NCBI GenBank assembly: GCA_051530055.1
Contig: CM121341.1
Location: 9,052,001-9,116,000 of the forward strand
Length of the DNA stretch: 64,000 nucleotides
Reading direction: 5' to 3'
From: Neoechinorhynchus agilis
Lineage: Eukaryota > Acanthocephala
Shown: piece after piece, positions 47,667-58,399 of the stretch
Position numbering within the stretch: the stretch's first letter is position 1
Layout of the letters: every line of letters starts with the position of its first letter
Made by a program: the position numbers and the translations under genes
Notes under the pieces: generated by a model
Told to the model about the DNA's origin: nothing
Seen by the model: only the letters and a program-made list of their open reading frames with translations
The model's database searches: none

Positions 47667-48187
47667 ATCTGAAATACACAGTAGAATGAATGAGCGAAAT
47701 GATATATTCGACGCAATTCAAATTACAGAAAATTATTACTCTTCCTTGCTTCTTTATAATTCCAATAGGTAATGATGAACATTTTTATATTGGGTGAAAT
47801 TTAAGAAACTTCTTGGGTCTCACTTATGGCCGTTGAGTACCGCCTGCACGAGAAGATTTTAAATTTCTTATAAACTGCTGAAATACGATGTAGCCGATAA
47901 ATACAAAGGTGATTTTTAAAATTAAGAGCTTTAGAATGCATTTAGGAAAAAACAATAAAGAAATAATCTCCTATTTTACATTTTCATGAAGATTGCCGTC
48001 TACAATGCGATGAGATCAACATAAACTAGAATCATAGGACCAAGTTATCTTTTGGAACGATAAAAACTCATATATGTTTTAAGAACAAAGTCTATAAAAA
48101 AAGATTTGGTGTCTTAAAACTTCTCCCACTGAAGTATACAAATTGCTCAGTCTAATCTTAGATCGTGCGCTCTTTCATTCTAAACGT
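47667..48187. other. Intergenic between OST3/TUSC3 and VPS37
   Basis: No coding frame or repeat recognised. On the minus strand it should hold the 3' UTR of VPS37 and the promoter of OST3/TUSC3, about 520 bp in all. Confidence 0.4.
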
Positions 48188-48886
48188 TCACATAAAAGAG
48201 AATCCTCCGCTCTCACGTATCATCGAGCCTAATCGATCGGACTTTGCTTTCAGTAAATAACAGAGTGTTCGTTTGTTGACGTAATCTGAAAGGAATGAAG
48301 ATAATTCGTGTTCATCCATAAGATCCTCGTGTGAACTTCGATCCTTGAGAACTTTTTGGCTTTCGGCCTGCAATAGTTATGAATAGGAATATTAAAAACG
48401 GATTCACTAACCTCAGTTTCAGCATCGAAAGAGGATGCGGCGGTCTGAATTCGAATCCACGACATTTCTTGGGAACTCTCACAACAGGCGGATTCTGAAA
48501 TAAACTGTTAGATTTTTTTATACTAGTCCGAAAATAAACAAATTACCATGCATCTTCCACAGCTCTTCATAGCGCTTACTGAGCGATTGAGCATCTTCAT
48601 ACAACCTAGTCAAATCCTCTTTAGCGGCAATCAACTCGGGTTCCCTCGATAAGTTTGAAGTCGCAAGGGTACAGTTGCGTTCACGGCAGGTTCGTTTGTG
48701 ACGTTCAAGACCTTTAACGATTTCCAAATCATCGATTAGACTATTAATCTGATCTGGTTCATCCGATAGTCGTCTAAGAGAATCAATGCTAATGTGTTCA
48801 AGACGCTCACTGAGTTCCTGTTCTGCCCCTGACCATTCCGAAACGTCTTCAGGGATCGATATACTCCGTGAAGGATTTAGTACCAT
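48188..48886 (-). CDS. VPS37, ESCRT-I subunit
   Basis: VPS37 is a core subunit of ESCRT-I, which sorts ubiquitinated cargo into multivesicular bodies on endosomes. Three exons, 48886-48547, 48494-48412 and 48367-48188, join in phase to 603 nt (200 aa). Introns are 52 and 44 nt with TTTCAG and TTGCAG acceptors. The Mod(r) domain is visible: the helix NLSREPELIAAKEDLTRLYE followed by SLSKRYEELWKMH, then SSFDAETEAESQKVL and a C-terminal helix with FLSDYVNKRTLCYLLKAKSD, matching the FL..Y...R...H.RxxK pattern. It is shorter than vertebrate VPS37B/C and has no proline-rich tail. The family call is good; which paralog is not decidable. Confidence 0.85.
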
Positions 48887-49194
48887 CTATCTAAAATGTG
48901 TGAGCTTTTGTTTATAAAAGAAGATCAAAAAGGGTGTTGACGATTACGGTCGGTGAAAAACAATAATCAAACGTGTACAATAGCCAAAAAAATTAGAATA
49001 AGCAATCCTAGGAAAATATCAATGCAATGGCGAATATTCGCTTGCTTAATGAATAAAGCAATCACATTCACCTAATTGCCAAACAATATTCAGGATGCCG
49101 CCGGAACCTGTAAAGCTTTTTGGATAATCTATAAGTCTTTTGTAAAACAATCGCTACCAACACAACCAAAACGTATTTGTTTGTTTTATGGACC

Positions 49195-50049
49195 CTAAGG
49201 ATTGTTACCAGCGCCAATATTAAGTAAAATTGGTAGTCCATGTGGAACATAGGAAACTCCACGAGACCGTGACAACTGACTAGCAATGTCTTCACTCGCC
49301 TCTATCCGTCTAAGTTCCACAATACCCTCGCCGGCATCCTGCAAAGCTTTCGCAACCAACTCAGCAGCTTTACTGTCCCCTTCGGCGGCTATAATGGCTG
49401 CCTTTTTGTACTGTTCAGCCTTCTCAACCAAAAATCTTGCTTTCTCAGCCTCCTGCTGAGCTACTTGTTTAGCCTCGACGGCAGCCGTGAACTCATGACC
49501 GAACGTAAGGTGTGTAAGACTGATATCATCAAGAATTATCCCGAATTGAGCAGCTCTTTCAGTGAGCATCTGACAGATCCGTTGACTAACCATTTGACGT
49601 TGAGTGATCAATTCACCCGCGTCGAATTGAGCAACCACAGATTTGAGGACTTCATTGGCAATGGACGGAAGCACTCGGTCTTCATAATCGAGACCGAGGT
49701 TAGTATATATCTTCGGCAGAAAATCAGCTTTAGGTCTGTATAGCAGTCTAAGAGTTAAATTCACTGTCTGGAGATCTTTGCTTCCAGTTGAACAAGCCAC
49801 AGATCGAGGACGCGTCCGAACAGAAAATATAATTGGTTGATGGAGCCACGGGATCATGAAATGCGTCCCTTCGTCTATTATTTCTTGCTTAACACCCTGA
49901 AACCGGTCAAAGATTATAGCACGGTGACCACCTTCAACGTTGTAGAGCATTGAGTTGACCGTGCCACCCAAGAGGGCGACACCAACGCCCAACTTTGCTA
50001 CGGTGTTAAAAAATCGATTAACTGCAGCCATATTGAACGATCGATTCAC
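49195..50049 (-). CDS. Prohibitin-1 (PHB1)
   Basis: Prohibitin-1 forms ring complexes with prohibitin-2 in the mitochondrial inner membrane. This intact single-exon frame encodes 284 residues; the second ATG (50031, [15 protein letters not shown]) gives 278 and best fits the family length of about 272. An N-terminal membrane helix ([20 protein letters not shown]) leads into the PHB domain with [25 protein letters not shown] and [13 protein letters not shown] coiled coil ([17 protein letters not shown]) and a [15 protein letters not shown] tail, matching the human YLPAGQSVLLQLP ending, follow. No intron interrupts it. It lies between VPS37 and a tandem-repeat block, about 140 bp from the latter. 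Confidence 0.95.
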   Translation of the reverse strand: MNRSFNMAAVNRFFNTVAKLGVGVALLGGTVNSMLYNVEGGHRAIIFDRFQGVKQEIIDEGTHFMIPWLHQPIIFSVRTRPRSVACSTGSKDLQTVNLTLRLLYRPKADFLPKIYTNLGLDYEDRVLPSIANEVLKSVVAQFDAGELITQRQMVSQRICQMLTERAAQFGIILDDISLTHLTFGHEFTAAVEAKQVAQQEAEKARFLVEKAEQYKKAAIIAAEGDSKAAELVAKALQDAGEGIVELRRIEASEDIASQLSRSRGVSYVPHGLPILLNIGAGNNP

Positions 50050-50186
50050 AGCTCGGTACCTTGAATTCGTGGAAAATCAACGTTTTGAGTAAGGATGTTC
50101 TTGTAGCAAACGGAAGAATTTTATTGGGACAGGGAATTTGTTGGATCTTAATGCGATTTCAAACATCTTTAAGTCTCTTATACGAT

Positions 50187-51880
50187 CATGAAACCGCACC
50201 GATATCTCGTACATCGGAGAAGTGATTGAATCACTTAGACTATTCTGAACCATTCACGGTTATGAGTTTTGTACGAATCCATTCGGATCCTTAGATATCT
50301 TCCCATGAGGAGACCGAGTTTCCTCTTCCCTTCAAAGTGGTATTTCGTCCCCTTTTTCTTTGTGAGTCATCGGCGATAGTGGATTTTGATTAACTTAAAT
50401 AGGGATTTAGGGTTAAAGACCTTTTTAGACCATTTCAGCACAACCACGGAATGTACAAAAAACTCCGCCAGTTTCTAATTTTGGTCTGTGTTTTAAGTAT
50501 GGCCTTTTTCATGGCTGATAATTTTTTGTTGTTGTTGGCATGAAACCGCACCGATATCTCTGGCATCAGAGAAGTGATTGAATCACTTAGACTACTCTGA
50601 ACCATTCACGGTTATGAGTTTTGTACGAATCCATTCGGATCCTTAGATATCTTCCCATGAGGAGACCGAGTTTCCTCTTCCCTTCAAAGAGGTATTTCGT
50701 CCCCTTTTTCTTTGTGAGTCATCGGCGATAGTGGATTTTGATTAACTTAAATAGGGATTTAGGGTTAAAGACCTTCTAAGACCATTTCGGCACAACCACG
50801 GAATGTACAAAAAACTCCGCCAGTTTCTAATTTTGGTCTGTGTTTTAAGTATGGCCTTTTTCATGGCTGATAATTTTTTTGTTGTTGGCATGAAACCGCA
50901 CCGATATCTCTGGCATCAGAGAAGTGATTGAATCACTTAGACTACTCTGAACCATTCGCGGTTATGAGTTTTGTACGAATCCATTCGGATCCTTAGATAT
51001 CTTCCCATGAGGAGACCGAGTTTCCTCTTCCCTTCAAAGAGGTATTTCGTCCCCTTTTTCTTTGTGAGTCATCGGCGATGGTGGATTTTGATTAACTTAA
51101 ATAGGGATTTAGGGTTAAAGACCTTTTTAGACCATTTCGCACAACCACGGAATGTACAAAAAACTCCGCCAGTTTCTAATTTTGGTCTGTGTTTTAAGTA
51201 TGGCCTTTTTCATGGCTGATAATTTTTTTTGTTGTTGGCATGAAACCGCACCGATATCTTGGCATCAGAGAAGTGATTGAATCACTTAGACTACTCTGAA
51301 CCATTCGCGGTTATGAGTTTTGTACGAATCCATTCGGATCCTTAGATATTTTCCCATGAGGAGACCGAGTTTCCTCTTCCCTTCAAAGTGGTATTTCGTC
51401 CCCTTTTTCTTTGTGAGTCATCGGCGATAGTGGATTTTGATTAACTTAAATAGGGATTTAGGGTTAAAGACCTTCTAAGACCATTTCAGCACAACCACGG
51501 AATGTACAAAAAACTCAGCCAGTTTCTAATTTTGGTCTGTGTTTTAAGTATGGCCTTTTTTATGGCTGATAATTTTTTGTTGTTGTTGGCATAAAACCGC
51601 ACCGATATCTCGTACATCAGAGAAGTGATTGAATCACTTAGACTATTCTGAACCATTCACGGTTATGAGTTTTGTACGAATCCATCCGGATCCTTAGATA
51701 TCTTCCCATGAGGAGACCGAGTTTCCTCTTCCCTTCAAATAGGTATTTCGTCCCCTTTTTCTTTGTGAGTCATCGGCGATAGTGGATTTTGATTAACTTA
51801 AATAGGGATTTAGGGTTAAAGACCTTTTTAGACCATTTCAGCACAACCACGGAATGTACAAAAAACTCGGCGAGTTTTTA
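50187..51880. repeat. 350-bp tandem repeat, five units
   Basis: Units start with aaaccgcaccgatatct near 50190, 50542, 50892, 51244 and 51595, about 350 bp apart and over 95% alike by eye. The last unit breaks off after cacggaatgtacaaaaaact near 51875. No coding potential. It begins just upstream of the prohibitin-1 start and so may limit that promoter. Confidence 0.93.
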
Positions 51881-52169
51881 TACATTGGGTGCCTAAAAAG
51901 TGCAAAAGGCGTCCAATTTTGTGGTACTTTTACTCGAGCATAAATATTCAGGCGAATATTTTTAGAATAACCAAAGTCTCGCTATTTCACTAATTGTGAC
52001 GTCACACGTTTATTTGTCCCTGTAACTCATTGAACAGGCTTAACATTAACTTCGATTAATTAGTTGAATTGGTGGGTATTTCAATTTCCGAACTTATGCT
52101 GATTAGTTTTCATGATGAAACACAACTATATTTTTAATTCTATCCAATTGTTCCTTCGAGTGGATGTGT

Positions 52170-52392
52170 ATTCTCAATGGCGTATTGTTACACACTCGAG
52201 TTTTATTGATGTCAACCTTGCAAATTTTCAAAGCCTCAGCCTCCTCAAGCATCTAAAAATAGATGTGGCGTGGGTACCTAAGTTGGTAGCCTCGACTCGG
52301 GTGCGCGGGACCGTCGATTCCCGAGGTGATGTTTCACCTCGCAAGGTTGACTTCAATAAAACTCGAGTGTGTTACAATTCACCATTGAGAAT
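52170..52392. mobile_element. Foldback/MITE-like element, 52-bp arms
   Basis: Left arm 52170-52221 (attctcaatggcgtattgtt ...) and right arm 52341-52392 are reverse complements with about four mismatches. The ~119-bp loop is richer in G+C and holds its own short stem (tcggg ... cccga). The flanks atatttttaat (52128 and 52393 region) are similar but not certainly a target duplication. No coding capacity. Confidence 0.8.
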
Positions 52393-52599
52393 ATATTTTT
52401 AATGTTTATCATTCTGTGAAACAAACAAACGACTATTTCAACGTAACGTCGAAGCATTGGATTAGCACCAAAAAGGTTTCGTTCAAAGTTTACAACTTAG
52501 TTCGTATTGATTTGAAGATAAAAGTGCGAAAATGACCACAATGACGTTAGTAGTTGACCAAAGATTGATTCGATTTTTTATCTGCCCATCTCAAAAAAT

Positions 52600-53000
52600 A
52601 TAGAGATCATAGTCATAGCAATAATTTCTATAGTTTGAATCTCAACTTTCCGCACCAACAGAAAGCAAGTCACAATGATTTTCGCACGAATCTGTAAGGA
52701 TCCTCATGATGGTACTCGCAGCAATAATTTCCATAGTTTGAATCGCAACTTTCTGCAACAACAGAAAGCAAGCCACAATGATTTTCGTACGAATCTGTAA
52801 GGATCCCCACGATGATACTCATAGCAATCATTTCTATAGTTTGAATCTCAACTTTCTGCACCAACAGAAAGCAAGCCATAGTGATTTTCGCGCGAATCTG
52901 TAAGGATCCTCACGAAGGCACTCGCAGCAATAATTTCTATAGTTTGAATCTCAACTTTATGCACCAATAGAAAGCAAGCCACAATACCCTGATTAACAAT
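52600..53000. repeat. ~105-bp tandem repeat, about four units
   Basis: Units share tagtttgaatctcaactttc and cagaaagcaagccacaatga, recurring near 52632, 52736, 52840 and 52940. Each contains acgaatctgtaaggatcc, similar to acgaatccattcggatcc of the 350-bp repeat. Confidence 0.85.
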
Positions 53001-53110
53001 GCCCATGAGGAGGCGTTTCCTGTTCTTTTCAATGAGGATTGATAAGGCTCTAGTTCACAAGACCATTTCGGTACAACTATGGAATGTATAAACTTCCCCC
53101 GCCCCTTAGC
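53001..53110. repeat. Diverged partial copy of the 350-bp repeat
   Basis: The segment with cccatgaggaggcgtttcct and, further on, accatttcggtacaactatg matches parts of the 350-bp unit (cccatgaggagaccgagttt, accatttcggcacaaccacg) in the same order but with the middle shortened. It is older than the main block at 50187-51880. Confidence 0.65.
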
Positions 53111-53310
53111 TTATTCGTGACTCAGTCGGTTACATGAATGTAAAGGATCCGGAAGGGTGCGTACAAAACCAATGAGCGATCCATTTCGGGCAAAGGAATT
53201 TGGCCGTGTAGCTTTCTTTGATTTCCCAACTCTCAGCAAGAAGTGCTACTCAACTCTATATTCGCGTATAAGTGTTTAATTTTCATTTCTTTTACTCTTT
53301 CTCTTGACGG

Positions 53311-54057
53311 CTATGAGGCCCACATTCTCAATTGTTTAAGATCATCATCTTCTTCGGCTTCAGGTTCGTTCTTTTCTCTAACCGTCGATTTCACAACACT
53401 TGTTACAGTTCCCTGTTGCTCGGTGGTGGTGGTGGTGGCGGTGGTGGTGGTGGTGGTTGCAATCGCTGGCACATGAGGGAGAGGGCCCACTTGCATCATT
53501 TGTTTCTCTAGCTCCTCTTGCTCCAATTGTTCAAGTTCGTTCATGAGTTCATCTTCGTCAAAGTCACGCGAAGCTCCAGCCACCGGATTAGATATTGCAT
53601 TGGCGATTTCACTAGCAATCTCATGCTGCTCAGCAATATCATCGATGATATCGTAAACTTTGTCGGGATCAATGTTCTGATTCACACTTCGCATTGCCTT
53701 TACTGCATAGGACATAACCTTAAGGATGTCGGCGTTTGATTGAGCGTTCTGGATGGCCTCACGTTGATACTCGAGTGTCGTTATGATCCCATCGGTTTGC
53801 TCCAACTGCTTTTCCAGCCTTTTCTTTTCTTTTAAAGCACCTAAAGCTTGGCGCTTGTTTTTGGTTCCAAATCTTCGCGCCCGTTGAACACATTCGTCGA
53901 TTTTATCTTCCAAATGTACTTGGCGCTTTTGCATTAAATCAATGAGTTCTGTAATACGTTCGGCTGCTTGTTGTGGATTCGGCGCTGAGGACCCTCCGGA
54001 TGAACCTGACGAAGATCCGGATCTATTTCCGAATAACTTGTTTAAAAACCCCGACAT
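53311..54057 (-). CDS. CHMP4/Snf7/VPS32, ESCRT-III core subunit
   Basis: CHMP4 polymerises on membranes to drive ESCRT-III scission. The single-exon frame encodes 248 residues (human CHMP4 proteins about 220-230). It begins MSGFLNKLFGNR, the membrane-binding start, then a Gly/Ser linker. The Snf7 helices follow: QAAERITELIDLMQKRQVHL, KKRLEKQLEQTDG and MSYAVKAMRSVNQNID, then KVYDIIDDIAEQHEIASEI. The acidic C-terminus EEDDDLKQLRMWAS fits a MIM1 motif for VPS4. An unusual poly-threonine tract (about residues 203-215), encoded by ACC/ACA-type triplets, sits between the core and the MIM1. The gene is divergent from the sphingomyelin-synthase-like gene with ~450 bp between starts. Confidence 0.93.
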   Translation of the reverse strand: MSGFLNKLFGNRSGSSSGSSGGSSAPNPQQAAERITELIDLMQKRQVHLEDKIDECVQRARRFGTKNKRQALGALKEKKRLEKQLEQTDGIITTLEYQREAIQNAQSNADILKVMSYAVKAMRSVNQNIDPDKVYDIIDDIAEQHEIASEIANAISNPVAGASRDFDEDELMNELEQLEQEELEKQMMQVGPLPHVPAIATTTTTTATTTTTEQQGTVTSVVKSTVREKNEPEAEEDDDLKQLRMWAS

Positions 54058-54504
54058 GGATTCGTCTGCAAAATAAAAGCGAACGACGTAAACAAAAAAA
54101 GGCGTCCTGGGATCGCTCGCTCACACAAAAACCAACAAGTGCATGTTTGACTCCTTTGATTCTTCCGTATTACGCGCGCATTCAAACTTTTTTGGGATAA
54201 AAGAGTGTTGTTTTTATCTTTCTCAATTTAGGAGCCGAAGACGTGTGTGTGTGTTTGCAAATCAACGTACCGTCACCAAATGCGTATATTTCAGAAGAAC
54301 GTCTCAGCTTGTTTTGGAGACTTTCGTTTCTTCTCATTAAGCGCGCACGCACACGTCTCATAAACAATTCGAGGTCATCAAGAGAAGTGGTCATGACGAC
54401 ACGTGTTTTTCTCTTATTCTTCCGAACATTGTTTGTGTGTGGGGCGTTTTTCTCCTGCCCGTTTCTTCGTTTTCTTCAGTAGAGGTCACCACCACCACCA
54501 CCGA

Positions 54505-55209
54505 ATGGAGCATCAACACGATCCATCATCTTCTGCTGCTAGGAAGTTCGATGATGACCACACCGATCCCGATTGCATTGACGACTTCTTCCACCAAACA
54601 ACGATCGAACTCGTTTCACCTCGAAAACTTATCGTTGCAATATTCTTTTTGGCGTTTTCGTGGATATTTAGCTCTTACACGATTACTCTGGCCGATGAAC
54701 GATCTCCAGATCCTAACCAATACAGACCTCTACCCGATATATTTATAGACAACGTCACGAGGATCCCGTGGGCCGCTACGGTCAGTGAAGTCATTATTGT
54801 CGCTTTCGGCATCCTATTCCTTCTATTAGTCACTTTCCATCGATATAGGACACTCATCGTGGTCAGATGCTGCGTTATCCTTTCTACTCTTTATCTTTTC
54901 AGAGCCATGACTATCTGGGTCACCAGTATGCCCGTAGTTGGATCTCATCTCAATTGTAGATCGGTGAAACCTAACACTCTTACAGGCAGAATTGAACGAG
55001 CTGCTCATGTTTTACAAACCTGCATTGGCCCACGGATAATCGCGTTTCCGGTTTCACGGCCCTCTACTTATCGCCTTCTTCTTCTATTACGAAAATTTCC
55101 CGTTTCTGCTCCTAAAATGTCGTCGATGCAAGCGGCAGAGGGGAATATTACACCCATGAAGCGTTCTCTAGAAATATATAAAAAGAAATTTCTAGTTTTT
55201 AGATTATAA
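54505..55209 (+). CDS. Sphingomyelin-synthase-like protein, N-terminal half, running into a repeat
   Basis: From the ATG at 54505 (MEHQHDPSSSAARKF) the frame encodes membrane helices and the family block PLPDIFIDNVTRIPWAATVS, then LFHRYRTLIVVRC-like and TLYLFRAMTIWVTSMPVVGS, then HLNC, as in sphingomyelin synthases and SMSr/SAMD8. These enzymes transfer phosphocholine or phosphoethanolamine to ceramide in Golgi or ER membranes. After GRIERAAHVLQ the match is lost. A second frame near 55020-55080 reads HWPTDNRVSGFTALYL, resembling the family's catalytic SGHT block with Phe for His, so the frame may have shifted. The last 17 codons (MKRSLEIYKKKFLVFRL) are the start of the 420-bp tandem repeat. 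The later catalytic His and Asp are not seen. It is likely a truncated or decayed gene, unless downstream exons were missed. Confidence 0.65.
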   Translation: MEHQHDPSSSAARKFDDDHTDPDCIDDFFHQTTIELVSPRKLIVAIFFLAFSWIFSSYTITLADERSPDPNQYRPLPDIFIDNVTRIPWAATVSEVIIVAFGILFLLLVTFHRYRTLIVVRCCVILSTLYLFRAMTIWVTSMPVVGSHLNCRSVKPNTLTGRIERAAHVLQTCIGPRIIAFPVSRPSTYRLLLLLRKFPVSAPKMSSMQAAEGNITPMKRSLEIYKKKFLVFRL

Positions 55210-56785
55210 ATTGTGATTTTTAACGCCAGAATTGCAAGTTGTCGCTTGGAAAGTTTTGATTAGAGTTCGTATATTCTTCTATTTCATAAGAAGTTCAGAT
55301 TTTGATGGTTTTATGACGATCTAAACGATGAAAATAAGGGCGCATTTTTAAAACTCGAAAATTCTCAAGTCTTTTTTAAAAAAATTATCCCCAAGATCTT
55401 TAGCAGGCGATTTCAGTCTATAATTTACCGATTAATGTCGATATCTGACGAGGAGGTACTAAGGGGCGGGGGAATGCGTAAATAAATTATTGTTTAAAAG
55501 TCTTCATCCGCCTTAAATATTGATTTTATAGTTATTAAAAGCATCTTCAAATAATTTTGACTTTTATCTTACAGCCATGAAGCGTTCTCTAGAAATATAT
55601 AAAAAGAAATTTCTAGTTTTTAGATTATAAATTGTGATTTTTAACGCCAGAATTGCAAGTTGTCGCTTGGAAAGTTTTGATTAGAGTTCGTATATTCTTC
55701 TATTTCATAAGAAGTTCAGATTTTGATGGTTTTATGACGATCTAAACGATGAAAATAAGGGCGCATTTTTAAAACTCGAAAATTCTCAAGTCTTTTTTAA
55801 AAAAATTATCCCCAAGATCTTTAGCAGGCGATTTCAGTCTATAATTTACCGATTAATGTCGATATCTGACGAGGAGGTACTAAGGGGCGGGGGAATGCGT
55901 AAAGGAATTATTGTTTAAAAGTCTTCATCCGCCTTAAATATTGTTTGTAGTTATTAAAAGCATCTTCAAATAATTTTGACTTTTATCTTACAGCCATGAA
56001 GCGTTCTCTAGAAATATATAAAAAGAAATTTCTAGTTTTTAGATTATAAATTGTGATTTTTAACGCCAGAATTGCAAGTTGTCGCTTGGAAAGTTTTGAT
56101 TAGAGTTCGTATATTCTTCTATTTCATAAGAAGTTCAGATTTTGATGGTTTTATGACGATCTAAACGATGAAAATAAGGGCGCATTTTAAAACTCGAAAA
56201 TTCTCAAGTCTTTTTTAAAAAAATTATCCCCAAGATCTTTAGTAGGCGATTTCAGTCTATAATTTACCGATTAATGTCGATATCTGACGAGGAGGTACTA
56301 AGGGCGGGGGAATGCGTAAATAAATTATTGTTAAAAGTCTTCATCCGCCTTAAATTTTTTTAGTTATTAAAAGCATCTTCAAATAATTTTGACTTTTATC
56401 TTACAGCCATGAAGCGTTCTCTAGAAATATATAAAAAGAAATTTCTAGTTTTTAGATTATAAATTATGATTTTTAACGCCAGAATTGCAAGTTGTCGCTA
56501 GAAAAGTTTTGATTAGAGTTCGTATATTCTTCTATTCCATAAGAAGTTCAGATTTTGATGGTTTTATGACGGTCTAAACGATGAAAATAAGGGCGCATTT
56601 TTAAAACTCGAAAATTCTCAAGTCTTTTTTAAAAAAATTATCCCCAAGATCTTTAGTAGGCGATTTCAGTCTCTAATTAACCGATTAATGTCGATATCTG
56701 ACGAGGAGGTACTAAGGGGCGGGGGAATGCGTAAAGGAATTATTGTTTAAAAGTCTTCATCCGCCTTAAATATTGGGTTTTTGAG
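55152..56785. repeat. 420-bp tandem repeat, four units
   Basis: Units begin with ccatgaagcgttctctagaa near 55154, 55575, 55995 and 56407. Units 2-4 are preceded by a splice-acceptor-like ttttatcttacag. The units are nearly identical. Each ends with gtttaaaagtcttcatccgc and ttattaaaagcatcttcaaa, which form one arm of the palindrome at 56735-56887. Confidence 0.93.
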
Positions 56786-56887
56786 GTTATTAAAAACATC
56801 TTCTGATGGTGAACCCACGGTGAGGTTCGTAGAGAACGTCTTTAATAATTATTTACAGCGGATGAAGACTTTTAAACAATAATTCCA
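56735..56887. repeat. Long palindrome at the end of the 420-bp repeat
   Basis: Arm ggaattattgtttaaaagtc plus ttcatccgc (56735-56763) is the exact reverse complement of 56859-56887. Inner arms ttattaaaaacatcttct and agaacgtctttaataat also pair. The left arm is shared with every 420-bp unit; the right arm occurs only here. Confidence 0.8.
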
Positions 56888-56934
56888 AAGACTTCTAAAT
56901 AACACTCCTAATGCAAATTAAAAGAATTTATTGA

Positions 56935-57242
56935 TTCCAATATTTCGGCAAGGCACGATCTTGTACGCAATTAAAAAGAGTACAGGATTGTGCCTCGTCG
57001 AAAACAATCGGCAATTTTAAAATAAAATCAAATTTCTACGCGCTAGAAAACAACCACTTTATGAACAGTTCAATCTTCAAACAGAATTCATTGATTCCAA
57101 TATTTCGGCAATTCACAATCTTGTACGCATTCTTTATCAAAATTTCTTGTAGGTTTTTAAATATGTAAGTTCATGTAAGAAACCTTGATAAAGAATGCGT
57201 ACAAGATTGTGCCTTGCCGAAATATTGGAATCAATGAATTCT
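56935..57242. mobile_element. Foldback/MITE-like element with a partial neighbour copy
   Basis: Arm 57083 onward (agaattcattgattccaata ...) pairs with the arm ending 57242 over about 60 bp, around a loop holding ggtttttaaatatgtaagtt. This loop motif also occurs in the element at 31931-32052. Just upstream, 56935-57015 carries a diverged, shorter hairpin of the same ATTTCGG family, which looks like a second copy with decayed arms. Confidence 0.8.
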
Positions 57243-58389
57243 TCTAATTTTTACACGCCAGCCGCAAACATGAACAATTTAATCTTCAAACACTTCTGAT
57301 AAACTTTAGCTCTGAATCATTGTTTAAGTGGGTCAAGTGGTTGTTCATAATCCACGATCGCCGTGAAGGAAGGAGGAAACTCACTGATCGGTGTGCTGTG
57401 TGCCTAAAACAAAAATAATCAGCAGTGTAAGGGATGTTCACTTTTAGAATTTAGTTCAGAAACCGATTGTTCAATTATCTATGTGTTCTTTAGCGATGAG
57501 AAGAGATATTGATTCCCTTTTTCACAATATTTCGTCTCGATCTATGCTTCTCATCGCCGTAAAAAAACACTATGATTACCTTCTTTTTATCCTTCATTTC
57601 TTGTTGATTTTTCATGATCGTTTGTTGGAGAATACGGACATTTTAAAGAGTTTTAAAGGTAAAACGCACTAGAGAAAAGCCAACCTTTTAAATTCGCCTT
57701 TTTGCTTACAAAATATCAGCAATAGAAAGAAAAAGAGAGAAAAGGACAGTAGTTACAATTCTCGAGACTCTTTAACCCAAGTAAGACAATGGATTGCGCA
57801 ATCGTTTGGTGTGAAACTCCTAGATGGTAAGAATGTTGCCTATGACTCTTACACTCGTGATTAGAATGGCTACGAAAACACAACTACAATTTGAAATGAG
57901 ATAGAAGCACTGTTGAAAATGGAGTATTTTTCCAGAATGATGATCTTTGTTCCCCAAAGGCAATAAGTTTTTTACTGTACCTTTTGGAAATGAGTACACT
58001 AAACCATCTATAAAGATTCTGATAGCTCCAGCTGAGAACGTAACGTTCTGTTTGTATGTAGAGATTTTGTCGACCAAAGTTACTGGTCTTTCTAAATAAA
58101 GATAATCTTCACCTGGAGATATCTGTCACAACACTTCGGGATTATGTAATGCTTTTAGGGATTTGCAAGGATGATTGTCTAGAATGAGTCATGCGAGCAT
58201 TGTTACACTAAATTCTGAGTTTAAAAAAAGTGAATTTTTTAATTACGGAAAAAAGGCCACGCTCTTTAAAAAAAATAAAGAATTCTTATACAAATTATGG
58301 AAATGGCTAAGAAATTGGCTTCTTTGTCATTATATTTATAAACTTTAGCCAACGACCAAGCGCATAGAACAAAGTTTTAGGAAATGGTA
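57243..58389. other. Intergenic, no gene supported
   Basis: AT-rich sequence without repeats. Small frames at 57481-57672 (plus, 63 codons) and 57820-58077 (minus, 85 codons, with a hydrophobic C-terminus) have no recognisable family or supporting splice sites. No conserved sphingomyelin-synthase catalytic motif was found by reading the plus strand here. Confidence 0.4.
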
Positions 58390-58399
58390 TCTTAAATAG

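Noticed and set aside
48188-54057. VPS37 and CHMP4 as a functional ESCRT gene cluster
   Set aside because: They are separated by prohibitin and repeats and are general eukaryotic genes; nearness is most likely chance.
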